Part shown: piece by piece, positions 37,717 to 47,021 of the stretch | Layout: every line of letters starts with the position of its first letter | Position numbering within the stretch: the first letter of the stretch is position 1 | Source: Rhodococcus wratislaviensis | Lineage (GTDB): Bacteria > Actinomycetota > Actinomycetes > Mycobacteriales > Mycobacteriaceae | DNA length: 64,000 nt | NCBI RefSeq assembly: GCF_900455735.1 | Contig: NZ_UAUI01000027.1 | Location: forward strand, 1 to 64,000 | Direction: 5' to 3' | Translations under genes and position numbers: made by a program | The notes under the pieces: model-generated | Told to the model about the DNA's origin: nothing | Databases searched by the model: none | What the model saw: only the letters and a program-made list of their open reading frames with translations

Positions 37717-38672
37717 GTGCCGTGGGGGCCCGGGCGGCCCGCACGATGGTGGCGGAGGAGCGAACCCCGCGCAGCTGGGCCGAGGCGAACAGCTGGGACC
37801 AGCCGTCGTGGAGCATCGCCGAACTCGAACGGGCGAAGGCCGGACGCACCGTGTCGGTGGTCCTGCCCGCGCTCAACGAGGAGGAGACCGTCGCCGCGGT
37901 GGTGGACACGATCCACCCGCTGCTCGGTGGCCTGGTGGACGAGTTGATCGTCCTCGATTCCGGATCGACGGACCTGACGGCGGAACGCGCACGCGCCGCG
38001 GGCGCCACCGTCATCAGCCGGGAGGAGGCGGTGCCGGCGTTCCCGCCGGTGGCGGGCAAGGGTGAGGTGCTGTGGCGTTCCGTCGCCGCGAGCACCGGTG
38101 ACCTCATCGCCTTCGTCGACTCGGATCTCATCAACCCGGATCCGGCCTTCGTCCCGAAGCTGCTGGGACCGCTGTTGACGGCCGACGGCATCCATCTCGT
38201 GAAGGGCTACTACCGCCGTCCCCTCCGCCTCAGCGGCACGGAGGACGCCAACGGGGGTGGCCGGGTGACCGAACTCGTGGCGCGCCCCATGCTGGCCTCG
38301 CTCCGGCCGGAGTTGACGTGCGTGCTGCAGCCGCTGGGCGGCGAGTACGCGGGCACCCGGGAGTTGCTGTCGGCGGTTCCGTTCGCGCCCGGCTACGGCG
38401 TCGAGATCGGGCTGCTGCTCGACACGTACGACCGTCTCGGACTCGGTGCGATCGGCCAGGTCAATCTGGGGGTGCGCAAGCACCGCAACCGTCCGCTGTC
38501 CGAACTCGGGGTGATGAGCAGGCAGATCATCGGCACGATGATGCGGCGCTGCGGGGTGCCGGATTCCGGGGCGGGTTTGACCCAGTTCCTGGTGGACGGC
38601 GACTCCTTCGTTCCGACGACGACGGACGTCGCGCTGGCCGATCGCCCGCCGATGAACACGGTGTGCCCCTGA
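37713..38672 (+). CDS. gpgS: Glucosyl-3-phosphoglycerate synthase
   Basis: 319 residues, GT-A glycosyltransferase family 81. Visible are VSVVLPALNEEETVAAVV, the metal-binding DSD in AFVDSDLINPD, and VKGYYRRPLR near the acceptor site. It transfers glucose to 3-phosphoglycerate, the first step of methylglucose lipopolysaccharide synthesis in mycobacteria and relatives (Rv1208). It starts inside the folP2 stop. Confidence 0.92.
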   Translation: MSAVGARAARTMVAEERTPRSWAEANSWDQPSWSIAELERAKAGRTVSVVLPALNEEETVAAVVDTIHPLLGGLVDELIVLDSGSTDLTAERARAAGATVISREEAVPAFPPVAGKGEVLWRSVAASTGDLIAFVDSDLINPDPAFVPKLLGPLLTADGIHLVKGYYRRPLRLSGTEDANGGGRVTELVARPMLASLRPELTCVLQPLGGEYAGTRELLSAVPFAPGYGVEIGLLLDTYDRLGLGAIGQVNLGVRKHRNRPLSELGVMSRQIIGTMMRRCGVPDSGAGLTQFLVDGDSFVPTTTDVALADRPPMNTVCP

Positions 38673-38712
38673 CCGCGCGCCCCTGAGGGAGGTTGCTGTC
38701 GGACGTCCGTGA

Positions 38713-38718
38713 CAGGAT
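38713..38718 (+). promoter_or_regulatory. -10 box (CAGGAT) of leaderless DivIVA-like gene
   Basis: Six bases before ATG 38725; no ribosome binding site is seen. Confidence 0.4.
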
Positions 38719-38724
38719 CGGGGC

Positions 38725-39036
38725 ATGGTGACAGCCCTGCTCTATCTGCTCGTCATGGCGTTCGTCGGCGCGATGCTGTTCCTCGCCGCCAGTGCGGTGT
38801 TCGGCCGTTCCGAGGAACTCGCGCCCCTGCCGCCCGGCACCACACTCACGGCCCTGCCCGCCGAAGGTGTGACGGGCGCCGACGTGGAGGCGTTGCGCTT
38901 CCAGCAGACGCTGCGGGGTTACAAGGCCAGCGAGGTCGACTGGGCGCTGTCCCGGCTTGGACGTGAAATCGATTCGCTGCGTGAGCAGTTGGCGGCGGTC
39001 GAAGCCGCGTCCGAGCGGCCGGGTGACGCCTCGTGA
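38725..39036 (+). CDS. Small membrane protein with DivIVA-like motif (Rv1209-like)
   Basis: 103 residues. An N-terminal membrane segment (about 4-25) is followed by a Pro-rich linker, and then LRGYKASEVDWALSRLGREI, the DivIVA-type N-terminal motif, with a predicted coiled-coil end. Its role may be in polar growth or septum positioning, but this is inference. Position between gpgS and tag matches Rv1209. The stop overlaps the tag start. Confidence 0.75.
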   Translation: MVTALLYLLVMAFVGAMLFLAASAVFGRSEELAPLPPGTTLTALPAEGVTGADVEALRFQQTLRGYKASEVDWALSRLGREIDSLREQLAAVEAASERPGDAS

Positions 39037-39608
39037 CGGCCGTCGAGGACCGCGTGCGGTGCGCGTGGGCGGTCGACACCGACGGGTCCCGGCTGTACCG
39101 GGACTACCACGACCTCGAATGGGGTCGTCCGCTGCACGGCCGTGACGAGTTGTACGAACGGCTGTGCCTCGAAGCGTTTCAGTCGGGACTGTCGTGGATC
39201 ACGATTCTCCGCAAGCGGGAGGCCTTCCGGGCCGCGTTCGCCGGTTTCGATCCGGAGGCGGTGGCGCGGTACACGGAACGGGACGTGGCGCGCCTGCTCG
39301 AGGACTCGTCGATCGTGCGGAACCGGGCCAAGATCGAGGCGTCGGTGAGCAATGCGCGGGCCCTCCTCGAGTTGTCGGACACCGACCTGGACACCCTGCT
39401 GTGGTCGTTCGCCCCGCCGCCGCGCCCGAGCCGCCTGGCCACCGTGAACGACGTCCCGGCCGTCACACCGGAGTCCACCGCGATGGCGAAGGAATTGAAG
39501 CGCCGAGGGTTCAAGTTTGTGGGCCCTACCACTGCTTATGCACTCATGCAGGCCACTGGGATGGTGGACGACCACGTGGCCGCCTGCTGGGTCCCGATCA
39601 CTGCCTGA
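39033..39608 (+). CDS. tag: DNA-3-methyladenine glycosylase I
   Basis: 191 residues. Zinc-site residues of the Tag family are visible: Cys in VRCAWA, His in YHDLEWG, and His and Cys in MVDDHVAACW. The catalytic-pocket Glu is in LCLEAFQSGLSW. It removes 3-methyladenine from alkylated DNA. GTG 39033 overlaps the previous gene by four bases, as between Rv1209 and Rv1210. Confidence 0.92.
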   Translation: MTAVEDRVRCAWAVDTDGSRLYRDYHDLEWGRPLHGRDELYERLCLEAFQSGLSWITILRKREAFRAAFAGFDPEAVARYTERDVARLLEDSSIVRNRAKIEASVSNARALLELSDTDLDTLLWSFAPPPRPSRLATVNDVPAVTPESTAMAKELKRRGFKFVGPTTAYALMQATGMVDDHVAACWVPITA

Positions 39609-39758
39609 ACTGCCGGTGGACCTGCCTATTTGTGACTCAGGTTCCCGGTACTCGTGTCCATAGGGAAGAATGGATGTCACAAGCCTCGCCGAGTGTTGGC
39701 GGGGTGCCAAAATTTGTCGAGGCGCAAGCAGGCAGCGCAGATCTGGAGGGAGCAGAGG

Positions 39759-39926
39759 ATGGCGGCCATGAAGCCCCGGACCGGGGACGGTCCCCTCGAA
39801 GCAACCAAAGAGGGACGAGGAATCGTCATGCGGGTTCCGCTCGAGGGTGGTGGACGTCTGGTTGTCGAGCTCACCCCGGAGGAAGCTGCCGCACTCGGTG
39901 AAGAGCTCAAGGGCGTCACCAGTTAG
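39759..39926 (+). CDS. DUF3117 family small protein (Rv1211-like)
   Basis: 55 residues from ATG 39759; GGAGGG at 39745-39750 decides the start, although the frame is open further upstream. The text KPRTGDGPLEATKEGRGIVM and the end ELTPEEAAALGEELKGVTS are highly conserved in Rhodococcus and Mycobacterium, where Rv1211 is called calmodulin-like. No EF-hand can be recognised here. The 150 bases before it carry no other gene. Confidence 0.85.
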   Translation: MAAMKPRTGDGPLEATKEGRGIVMRVPLEGGGRLVVELTPEEAAALGEELKGVTS

Positions 39927-40016
39927 TCGAGTGCGGAGAGAACCTCACAGGGCAGGCCCCGTCGCCGTTCTCGGTGCGGGGCCTGTTCCGTGTCCGGAAC
40001 CGGGAGGCGAACGTTC

Positions 40017-40859
40017 GTGCTGGCCGATGTGACCGACCTGCTGGCGTGCCCGCAGTGCCGGTCCCGCGTGGAACTCGACGAAGGCGCGATCCTGTGCGAC
40101 CAGGGCCACACCTTCGATGTGGCGCGGCAGGGTTACGTGAGCCTGATGACCGGGGCCGGTGGCAAGTTCGACGGCGACAGCCCCGAAATGATCGCCGCAC
40201 GTGCAGACTTCCTCGGCGGCGGCAGCTTCGACCCGCTGATGGACGCTGTCGCCGATGCGGTGGTGGCGGGCACCGGGCCCGGCGACGATCCCCGGATCCT
40301 CGAGATCGGCGCGGGCACAGGCCACTACCTGGCGCGCGTGCTCGACGCCGTCCCGAGGGGCCGGGGGATCGGCCTCGACGTGTCCAAGTACGCGGCCCGG
40401 CGCATCGCCAAGGCACACCCCCGCGCCGGAGCGGTGGTTGCCGACGTGTGGCAACACCTTCCGGTGCGGGACCACGTGCTCAGCCACGTCCTGTGCGTGT
40501 TCGCGCCGCGCAACGCCGACGAGGCGCACCGGGTGCTCGCCGAGCGCGGCTCCCTGGTGGTCCTCACCCCCACGGAGCGGCACCTGGGGGAGCTCGTGGA
40601 CCTGCTCGGCATGGTCCGGGTGGACGACCGGAAGGTCGAACGGCTCGGGGCGGCGATGTCCGGGCGGTTCGAGCGCACCGGCCACGTGGCGGTGGAGCAC
40701 CCGATGTCGTTGTCGCACCTCGACGTGGCCCGGCTCGTCGGGATGGGGCCGTCGGCGCGGCACCTCACCCCCGACCGGCTCGCGTCCTCGATCGCGGCGC
40801 TGCCGCAGGAGTATCCGGTGACGGCGTCGGTGACGGTGTCCACCTACGCCCGGCTCTGA
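40017..40859 (+). CDS. rRNA (guanine-N1) methyltransferase, RlmA/TlrB-like
   Basis: 280 residues. An N-terminal zinc finger (ACPQCRSRV then LCDQGHTFD) precedes a SAM-binding fold (ILEIGAGTGHYLARVL, motif I). This arrangement is that of RlmA(I)/RlmA(II) enzymes methylating G745/G748 of 23S rRNA; the latter group gives tylosin resistance. GTG 40017 is favoured by GGGAGGCG upstream; GTG 39990 is the alternative. It stands alone before the convergent glgA. Confidence 0.82.
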   Translation: MLADVTDLLACPQCRSRVELDEGAILCDQGHTFDVARQGYVSLMTGAGGKFDGDSPEMIAARADFLGGGSFDPLMDAVADAVVAGTGPGDDPRILEIGAGTGHYLARVLDAVPRGRGIGLDVSKYAARRIAKAHPRAGAVVADVWQHLPVRDHVLSHVLCVFAPRNADEAHRVLAERGSLVVLTPTERHLGELVDLLGMVRVDDRKVERLGAAMSGRFERTGHVAVEHPMSLSHLDVARLVGMGPSARHLTPDRLASSIAALPQEYPVTASVTVSTYARL

Positions 40860-40868
40860 GCTCCTCGG

Positions 40869-42038
40869 TCAGCGCCGGGACAGCGCGTCCTGGTAGACGT
40901 CGAGGGTCTGCTGCGCGATGGCCGCCCAGGAGAACTCGGCGATCGCCCGCGCCCGTCCGGCCTTGCCCATCGCCTGGGCTGTGCCGACGTCGGCGGCGAT
41001 TGCGTTGACCGCCTCGGCCAGCGCCTGTTCGAACGCCTCGGGCTCGTACGAGTTGTAGTGCACCAGACGGCCGGTCACCCCGTCCTCCACCACCTCCGGG
41101 ATACCGCCGACGTCGGACGCCACGACCGCGGTCTCGCAGGCCATGGCCTCGAGGTTCACGATCCCCAGCGGCTCGTACACGGACGGGCACACGAAGACGG
41201 TTGCGGCCGACAGGATCTCCCGCACCTGGTCGGTGGGGAGCATTTCCCGCACCCAGAACACGTTGCCCCGGTGCGCCGCGAGCGCGGCCACGGCCTGCTC
41301 GGTCTCGGCGGCGATCTCCGGGGTGTCGGGGGCTCCCGCGCACAGCACCAACTGGATCTCGGGCGCGAAGTGGTGTGCTGCGGCGATCAGATGACCGACG
41401 CCTTTCTGCCGGGTGATACGGCCGACGAACGCGACCATCGGCTGGTCCGGATCGACGCCGATCTTCGCGAGGGCGGAGTCCCTCGGACCTGCGGGGCCCG
41501 CGTGCCAGACCGACGTGTCGATCCCGTTGCGCACCACATGGACCCGGTGCGGGTCGACGAACGGATACGCGTCGAGGACGTCGAGGCGCATCCCGGCGCT
41601 CACGGCGATCACCGCGTCGGCGTGCTCGACGGCGTTGCGCTCGGACCACGAGGAGATGCGGTAGCCGCCGCCCAGCTGCTCCGCCTTCCACGGCCTCCGC
41701 GGCTCGAGGGAGTGGGCGGTGAGGATGTGGGGCACGTCGTACAACGCGGACGCCAGATGGCCCGCCAGGCCGGTGTACCAGGTGTGGGAGTGCACGACGT
41801 CGGCGCCGGTCGCGGCGTCCGCCATGCGCAATTCGGCGGACAGCGTCGCGAGTGCCGGATTGGCCCCGGCCAACGCGGGGTCGGGGGTGTGCACGACCGC
41901 TCCGACGCGCGGAGCGCCCATACAGTGCACGTCCACCTCACACAGCTGCTTCAACTGAGCAACCAGTTCGGTGACGTGTACACCCGCACCGCCATAGATC
42001 TCCGGTGGGTATTCCTTGGTCATCATCGCCACCCGCAC
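40869..42038 (-). CDS. glgA: Actinobacterial glycogen synthase (maltose-1-phosphate synthase type)
   Basis: 389 residues from GTG 42038, GT-B fold glycosyltransferase family 4. The N-terminus VAMMTKEYPPEIYGGAGVHV holds the ADP-glucose loop; VGRITRQKGVGHLI and CPSVYEPLGIVNLEAMAC (EX7E motif) are in the C-terminal domain. The M. tuberculosis counterpart Rv1212c (GlgM) joins ADP-glucose and glucose-1-phosphate to maltose-1-phosphate for the GlgE glucan route. It is divergent from glgC with a 121-base shared promoter region. Confidence 0.9.
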   Translation of the reverse strand: MRVAMMTKEYPPEIYGGAGVHVTELVAQLKQLCEVDVHCMGAPRVGAVVHTPDPALAGANPALATLSAELRMADAATGADVVHSHTWYTGLAGHLASALYDVPHILTAHSLEPRRPWKAEQLGGGYRISSWSERNAVEHADAVIAVSAGMRLDVLDAYPFVDPHRVHVVRNGIDTSVWHAGPAGPRDSALAKIGVDPDQPMVAFVGRITRQKGVGHLIAAAHHFAPEIQLVLCAGAPDTPEIAAETEQAVAALAAHRGNVFWVREMLPTDQVREILSAATVFVCPSVYEPLGIVNLEAMACETAVVASDVGGIPEVVEDGVTGRLVHYNSYEPEAFEQALAEAVNAIAADVGTAQAMGKAGRARAIAEFSWAAIAQQTLDVYQDALSRR

Positions 42039-42147
42039 CGGCCTAACGTAACCGTCCGGACGGCTTCGGGCCACCGCTCTCGGACACATTCAGGTATCGG
42101 AGAAACGGTGACTCGGCGCTTCGCTGGCGGGGGGAGTGGCCGCCCGA

Positions 42148-42153
42148 TAGGTT
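42148..42153 (+). promoter_or_regulatory. -10 box (TAGGTT) of leaderless glgC promoter
   Basis: Six bases before GTG 42160, with no ribosome binding site. Confidence 0.5.
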
Positions 42154-42159
42154 GACAGG

Positions 42160-43374
42160 GTGAGGAGCCAGCCACATGTGCTTGGAATCGTGCTCGCCGG
42201 CGGCGAGGGCAAACGTCTCTATCCGCTCACCGCGGATCGGGCGAAGCCCGCTGTGCCTTTCGGAGGCGCCTACCGGCTGATCGATTTCGTGCTCAGCAAT
42301 TTGGTCAATGCGGGATACCTCCGCCTGTGTGTTCTGACGCAGTACAAGTCGCACTCGTTGGACCGCCACATCTCTCAGACGTGGCGACTGTCCGGGTTCG
42401 CGGGTGAATACATCACTCCCGTTCCCGCGCAGCAACGTCTGGGCCCGCGCTGGTACACCGGTAGTGCGGACGCGATCCTGCAGTCGCTGAACCTCGTCTA
42501 CGACGAGGATCCCGAGTACATCGTCGTGTTCGGTGCCGACCACGTGTACCGGATGGACCCGGAACAGATGGTGCAGCATCACATCGAGTCGGGTGCCGGG
42601 GTGACGGTGGCCGGGATCCGGGTGCCGCGCAGCGAGGCGTTCGCGTTCGGCTGTATCGACAGCGACGAGTCGGGCCGCATCGTCCAGTTCCTCGAGAAGC
42701 CGGCGCATCCGCCGGGAACCCCGGACGACCCCAACATGACGTTCGCGTCGATGGGTAATTACGTGTTCACGACCAAGGTGCTGGTCGACGCCATCCGGGC
42801 CGACTCGGAGAACTCCGACTCCGACCACGACATGGGCGGCGACATCATCCCCGCGCTCGTCGAGGCGGGCGAGGCGTCCGTGTACGACTTCAAGGACAAC
42901 ATCGTTCCCGGGGCCACCGACCGCGACCGCGGCTACTGGCGCGACGTGGGAACGCTCGACGCGTTCTACGACGCACACATGGATCTCGTGTCGGTCCACC
43001 CCATCTTCAACCTCTACAACCGCCGGTGGCCGATCCGCGGTGAGACGGAGAACCTGGCGCCGGCCAAGTTCGTGCAGGGCGGCCTCGCGCAGGAGTCCGT
43101 GGTCGGGGCCGGGTGCATCCTGTCGGCGGCCACGGTGCGCAACTCGGTGCTCAGCTCCAACGTGATGGTCGACAGCGGCGCGACGGTGGAGGGCAGTGTC
43201 CTCATGCCGGGTGTGCGCATCGGCAAGGGCGCCGTCGTGCGCCGCGCGATCCTCGACAAGAACGTGGTCGTCGGCGACGGCGAGATCATCGGCGTCGACC
43301 TCGAGCGCGACAAGCAACGGTTCGCCGTCAGCAACGGCGGCGTCGTCGCCATCGGCAAGGGCGTCTGGATCTAG
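42160..43374 (+). CDS. glgC: Glucose-1-phosphate adenylyltransferase
   Basis: 404 residues. The nucleotidyltransferase signature is LAGGEGKRLYPLTADRAKPA; GADHVYRMD carries the metal-binding Asp, and FLEKPAHPPG the substrate-binding Glu-Lys. The C-terminal beta-helix region (VVGAGCILSAATV to VVVGDGEIIG) supports the tetramer. It makes ADP-glucose for the divergent glgA (Rv1213). Confidence 0.94.
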   Translation: MRSQPHVLGIVLAGGEGKRLYPLTADRAKPAVPFGGAYRLIDFVLSNLVNAGYLRLCVLTQYKSHSLDRHISQTWRLSGFAGEYITPVPAQQRLGPRWYTGSADAILQSLNLVYDEDPEYIVVFGADHVYRMDPEQMVQHHIESGAGVTVAGIRVPRSEAFAFGCIDSDESGRIVQFLEKPAHPPGTPDDPNMTFASMGNYVFTTKVLVDAIRADSENSDSDHDMGGDIIPALVEAGEASVYDFKDNIVPGATDRDRGYWRDVGTLDAFYDAHMDLVSVHPIFNLYNRRWPIRGETENLAPAKFVQGGLAQESVVGAGCILSAATVRNSVLSSNVMVDSGATVEGSVLMPGVRIGKGAVVRRAILDKNVVVGDGEIIGVDLERDKQRFAVSNGGVVAIGKGVWI

Positions 43375-43400
43375 CGGGTGGATCCCCGGAGACGGGGCTC

Positions 43401-44039
43401 TCAGAGTTTGGAGGCGCAGAGCAGGCCGTCGCCGATCGGCAGGAACACGCGGATCAGCTGGTCGTCCTCGGCGAGCGCCTTCGCGGCCTCGCGGACGGCG
43501 ACGGTCGCCGCGTCACGCTGGCTCGGGTCGACGACCCGGCCGCCGTGCAGGGCGTTGTGCAGCACGATGGCGCCGCCCGGACGCAGCAGGCGAACCCCTT
43601 CGCGGACGTAGTGCGGGTGATCGACCGGTGCGCTGTCGACGAACACCAGGTCGTACGCCCCGTCGGCGAGCCGCGGCAGGACGTCGAGCGCACGGCCGTT
43701 GATCAGCCGGGTCCGGGCGGGTGCGATGTCATTGGTCCGGAACGACAGCTTGGCGGCCCGCTGGTGCTCGGGTTCACTGTCGATGGTGGTGAGGACGCCG
43801 TCCTCGCGCATGCCCCGGAGCAGCCACAAACTGCTCACACCCGCGCCGGTGCCGACCTCGACGACCGTCTTGGCGTCCAGCATGCGGGCAAACAGGGCTA
43901 GAGCAGCACCGACCGCGGGAGGTACCGGTCCGGCACCGAGGTCGTCCGCCCGCTCCCTGGCCGCACCGAGGGCCTCGTCTTCACGGACAGCCCCTTCTGC
44001 GTGGGTGAGTATCCGTTCGGCGTTTGTCTGCACGCACAT
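43401..44039 (-). CDS. SAM-dependent O-methyltransferase (Rv1220c-like)
   Basis: 212 residues, class I methyltransferase of the catechol-O-methyltransferase-like group. Motif I reads VVEVGTGAGVSSLWLL; DLVFVDSAPVDH has the metal-binding Asp, and GGAIVLHNAL follows. Substrate unknown. It is divergent from sigE, the order seen in M. tuberculosis (Rv1220c/sigE). Confidence 0.85.
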   Translation of the reverse strand: MCVQTNAERILTHAEGAVREDEALGAARERADDLGAGPVPPAVGAALALFARMLDAKTVVEVGTGAGVSSLWLLRGMREDGVLTTIDSEPEHQRAAKLSFRTNDIAPARTRLINGRALDVLPRLADGAYDLVFVDSAPVDHPHYVREGVRLLRPGGAIVLHNALHGGRVVDPSQRDAATVAVREAAKALAEDDQLIRVFLPIGDGLLCASKL

Positions 44040-44238
44040 GAGGCTATCGGGGTCTCGTCATCGCCGCTGCGAGGCGCGCTCGACAACAATGCCGCGACCT
44101 GCCCGGCCGCGATTCTCAGGAATACCTCAGCTTGCTCACACCGCACACATATCGCGGTGGGAAAGAGTATGTCCAACGCCAGATCCGAAGACCGCCCGGC
44201 GGGGAGATCACGACGACGGAGGAAAGTCCGAGAATCCG

Positions 44239-44264
44239 GGAACAAATCCCGGCCCTCGGGAGTT
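44239..44264 (+). promoter_or_regulatory. Candidate ECF sigma promoter upstream of sigE
   Basis: GGAAC (44239-44243) is followed after 18 bases by GTT (44262-44264), the pattern recognised by mycobacterial SigE/SigH. It lies 59 bases before the sigE ATG in the 283-base gap after the methyltransferase gene and suggests autoregulation. Nothing else is recognised in that gap. Confidence 0.5.
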
Positions 44265-44322
44265 GACGCCTATACCACGTCCAGTGATCTGCGGTCCTGA
44301 GTAGGAGGATCCACTTAACTCG

Positions 44323-44955
44323 ATGAGCAACAACACGATGGCTCCAGACGAGAGAAACACCGACGAGCAGCTGTCGGACGCCGAGCTGACGGGCACCGCT
44401 GTGTTCGATGCCACAGGCGAGAAGTCCGCCATGCCGTCCTGGGACGAACTCGTCCGCGAGCACGGCGACCGAGTCTACCGACTGGCGTACCGGCTGTCGG
44501 GCGACGCGCAGGACGCCGAGGACCTCACTCAGGACACGTTCATCCGCGTGTTCCGTTCCCTGTCCGATTACCAGCCCGGCACGTTCGAGGGCTGGCTGCA
44601 CCGCATCACCACCAACCTCTTCCTCGACATGGTCCGCCGTCGCAACCGCATCCGCATGGAGGCGCTTCCGGAGGACTACGATCGGGTCCCGGCCGACGGG
44701 CCGAACCCCGAGGAGATCTATCACGACGCCCGCCTGGACGCGGATCTGCAGGCAGCGCTCGACTCGTTGGCCCCGGAGTTTCGCGCCGCGGTCGTGCTGT
44801 GTGACATCGAAGGACTGTCCTACGAGGAGATCGGTGCCACACTGGGTGTGAAGCTCGGAACCGTGCGTAGCCGCATTCACCGCGGCAGGCAGGCTCTGCG
44901 TGAGCATCTGGCTGTGAACGGAAAGGTTGACTCCGATCAGATCGGCGTCGGGTAG
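44323..44955 (+). CDS. sigE: ECF RNA polymerase sigma factor SigE
   Basis: 210 residues. An N-terminal extension (about 35) precedes sigma region 2 (EHGDRVYRLAYRLSGDAQDA then EDLTQDTFIRVFR) and region 4 (FRAAVVLCDIEGLSYEEIGA with the helix-turn-helix, then GTVRSRIHRGR). AGGAGG about 13 bases upstream supports the ATG. SigE answers envelope stress; the downstream anti-sigma gene, htrA and tatB reproduce Rv1221-Rv1224. Confidence 0.93.
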   Translation: MSNNTMAPDERNTDEQLSDAELTGTAVFDATGEKSAMPSWDELVREHGDRVYRLAYRLSGDAQDAEDLTQDTFIRVFRSLSDYQPGTFEGWLHRITTNLFLDMVRRRNRIRMEALPEDYDRVPADGPNPEEIYHDARLDADLQAALDSLAPEFRAAVVLCDIEGLSYEEIGATLGVKLGTVRSRIHRGRQALREHLAVNGKVDSDQIGVG

Positions 44956-44971
44956 TTACCAGGAGGGACGA

Positions 44972-45334
44972 ATGACGCAGGGGCGTGTACCTCGCCAGTT
45001 TGGCTCCACCGAACACCTGGCGAGTGAGGCGATCGCCGCCTACGTCGACGGTGAACTCCGCATGTCCGCTTATCTGCGCGCCGCCCACCACCTGTCGATC
45101 TGTCCCGAGTGCGCGTTCGAGGTGGACTCGCAGCAGCAGGCCCGGCGTGCCCTCCGCCGCAGCGGCGACGTCGCCATGCCGTCCGGCCTCCTCGGTCTGC
45201 TGAGCCAGATCCCCAGTTGCAACCAGGGCGATCCCGCCGACAAGTCCCCGTTCGACTCCCACACCCCGGATTCACCGCTCACGAGCGCGTACTCGATCAC
45301 GAGCCGGATCTGGTCCCGGCGCCGGCGCCGTTGA
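44972..45334 (+). CDS. rseA: Anti-sigma factor RseA (zinc-associated)
   Basis: 120 residues from ATG 44972, with AGGAGGG 5 bases before it. The zinc anti-sigma motif HxxxCxxC appears as HLSICPEC. There is no membrane segment, so it is cytoplasmic, like Rv1222. It should hold SigE inactive until envelope or redox stress. The C-terminus ends in a run of arginines. Confidence 0.9.
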   Translation: MTQGRVPRQFGSTEHLASEAIAAYVDGELRMSAYLRAAHHLSICPECAFEVDSQQQARRALRRSGDVAMPSGLLGLLSQIPSCNQGDPADKSPFDSHTPDSPLTSAYSITSRIWSRRRRR

Positions 45335-45428
45335 GCGCATCCGGACCGACGACGGCGGTGTCCGTGCTCAGCGGGGCATCGGTGATACTGGGGCGCGTGA
45401 CTGACGCACACGAGGGGGACACGACAGC

Positions 45429-46952
45429 GTGACGGCGGATTACAAGACTCCGGGTTCCGACACGACGGCACCCGACGGTCCCGTGGCGGACGAGTCGGGC
45501 ACGCTGCGCCCGGCGGACGCCCCACGACTCGATCCGAGGCCCGTCTACCGGCCGAAGATCGACGCAGCGTCCAGCCGCGCGTTCGGCCGGCCCGGTGGCG
45601 TCACCGGTTCTTTCGCCCCGTCGGACGCCCGGCGTGAGCGTGAACCCTCGGTGAAGGTCGGTGCCCCCGACCCCGTGCTGGCGGAGGCGTTCGGCCGGCC
45701 CGACGGCGAGGTCGACACCATTCAGCGTGATCCCCACGAGAAGCCCGCGACCACGGCGGTCGCGGCACCGCCCGCCGACCCCTGGCGTGATCCCGACGCC
45801 GGCGTCGAGCTCGGCTCGCCGGCGTTGCACGTCGAAGAACATTCCCGCCCGCCCGCCCCGGCGCTCAGCGCCCGCGAGGTCCTGTTCGGCGGCAAGGTGG
45901 CGCCGAAGGCGCTCGTCGCGCTCGGCGGAATCGCCCTCGCGATCGGTCTGGTCGGCGGCCTTCTCGCCGCCGTGATCACCGCCGATCGCAGCTCGCTCAC
46001 GAGCCAGAGCGTCACCCTCGTCCAGGGCGGCGGCGAGGAAGACCTCGGCCAGTCGCCCGTCGCGCAGGTCGCGGATGCCGTGCTGCCCGCCGTCGTGTCG
46101 ATCCAGGTGGCGGTCGGCGACCAGGGCAGTACCGGTTCCGGTGTCGTCATCGACGGCGCCGGCTACATCGTCACCAACAACCACGTCATCTCCGCCGCGG
46201 CCACCGCCCCCGACGGCGGCAAGATCCAGGTCATCTTCTCCGACGGGACCAAGGCCGAGGCCCAGATCGTCGGTCGCGACATCAAGACCGACCTGGCCGT
46301 ACTCAAGGTTGCGGCCGACAACCTGACGGTCGCGGAACTCGGCAAGTCCGGGGACGTACAGGTCGGCGAGGACGTCGTCGCCGTGGGATCGCCCCTCGGG
46401 CTCAGCAAGACCGTCACCCGCGGAATCGTCAGCGCCTTGCACCGTCCGATGCGACTGTCCGGCGAGGGCTCCGACACGAACGCCGTCATCGACGCCGTCC
46501 AGACCGATGCCGCCATCAACCACGGCAACTCGGGCGGCGCGCTCGTCGACGACACCGGCCGGGTGATCGGCATCAACACCGCCATGCTCAGCGAGTCCGG
46601 TGGCTCGGTGGGTCTCGGCTTCGCGATTCCCATCGACGACGTCACGACGGTCGCTCAGACCCTCATCCGGGACGGCCGGATGCACCACCCGGACATCGGC
46701 GTCAACGCCCGCACCGTCGTCAACGACGACACCAGCGGCGCCCAGGTGGCCAATGTCCGTTCGGACAGCCCGGCCGCGCGGGCCGGGATCGTCGAGAACG
46801 ATGTGATCGTCAAGGTCGGCGACCGCACGGTCACCAGCGCCGACGAACTGGTCGTCGCCGTCAACCTGCAGAAGATCGGCGAACCCGTCCGGGTTCAGCT
46901 GATCCGCGAGGGCCGGCTCGTCGATGTCGACGTGACCCCGGCCTCCGATTGA
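45429..46952 (+). CDS. htrA: HtrA-family serine protease, membrane-anchored
   Basis: 507 residues. A long disordered cytoplasmic N-terminus (about 1-155) is followed by one membrane segment (about 160-180), then a trypsin-like domain with His252 (TNNHVI), Asp288 (KTDLAVL) and Ser368 (GNSGGAL), and a C-terminal PDZ domain (about 410-505). It degrades or refolds proteins outside the membrane. As Rv1223 it is part of the SigE envelope-stress group. Confidence 0.92.
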   Translation: MTADYKTPGSDTTAPDGPVADESGTLRPADAPRLDPRPVYRPKIDAASSRAFGRPGGVTGSFAPSDARREREPSVKVGAPDPVLAEAFGRPDGEVDTIQRDPHEKPATTAVAAPPADPWRDPDAGVELGSPALHVEEHSRPPAPALSAREVLFGGKVAPKALVALGGIALAIGLVGGLLAAVITADRSSLTSQSVTLVQGGGEEDLGQSPVAQVADAVLPAVVSIQVAVGDQGSTGSGVVIDGAGYIVTNNHVISAAATAPDGGKIQVIFSDGTKAEAQIVGRDIKTDLAVLKVAADNLTVAELGKSGDVQVGEDVVAVGSPLGLSKTVTRGIVSALHRPMRLSGEGSDTNAVIDAVQTDAAINHGNSGGALVDDTGRVIGINTAMLSESGGSVGLGFAIPIDDVTTVAQTLIRDGRMHHPDIGVNARTVVNDDTSGAQVANVRSDSPAARAGIVENDVIVKVGDRTVTSADELVVAVNLQKIGEPVRVQLIREGRLVDVDVTPASD

Positions 46953-47009
46953 CTCGAGAGGTTGCTGTGAGATCGCTCCGTCACCTGGGCACACGCCCTC
47001 GCCGCACAG

Positions 47010-47015
47010 TAGGCT
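47010..47015 (+). promoter_or_regulatory. -10 box (TAGGCT) of leaderless tatB promoter
   Basis: Six bases before GTG 47022; no ribosome binding site. Confidence 0.5.
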
Positions 47016-47021
47016 GACCAC

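Noticed and set aside
43384..43397. CCCCG-GAGA-CGGGG hairpin between glgC and the methyltransferase
   Set aside because: Five pairs only; common by chance at this GC content, though it might assist termination.
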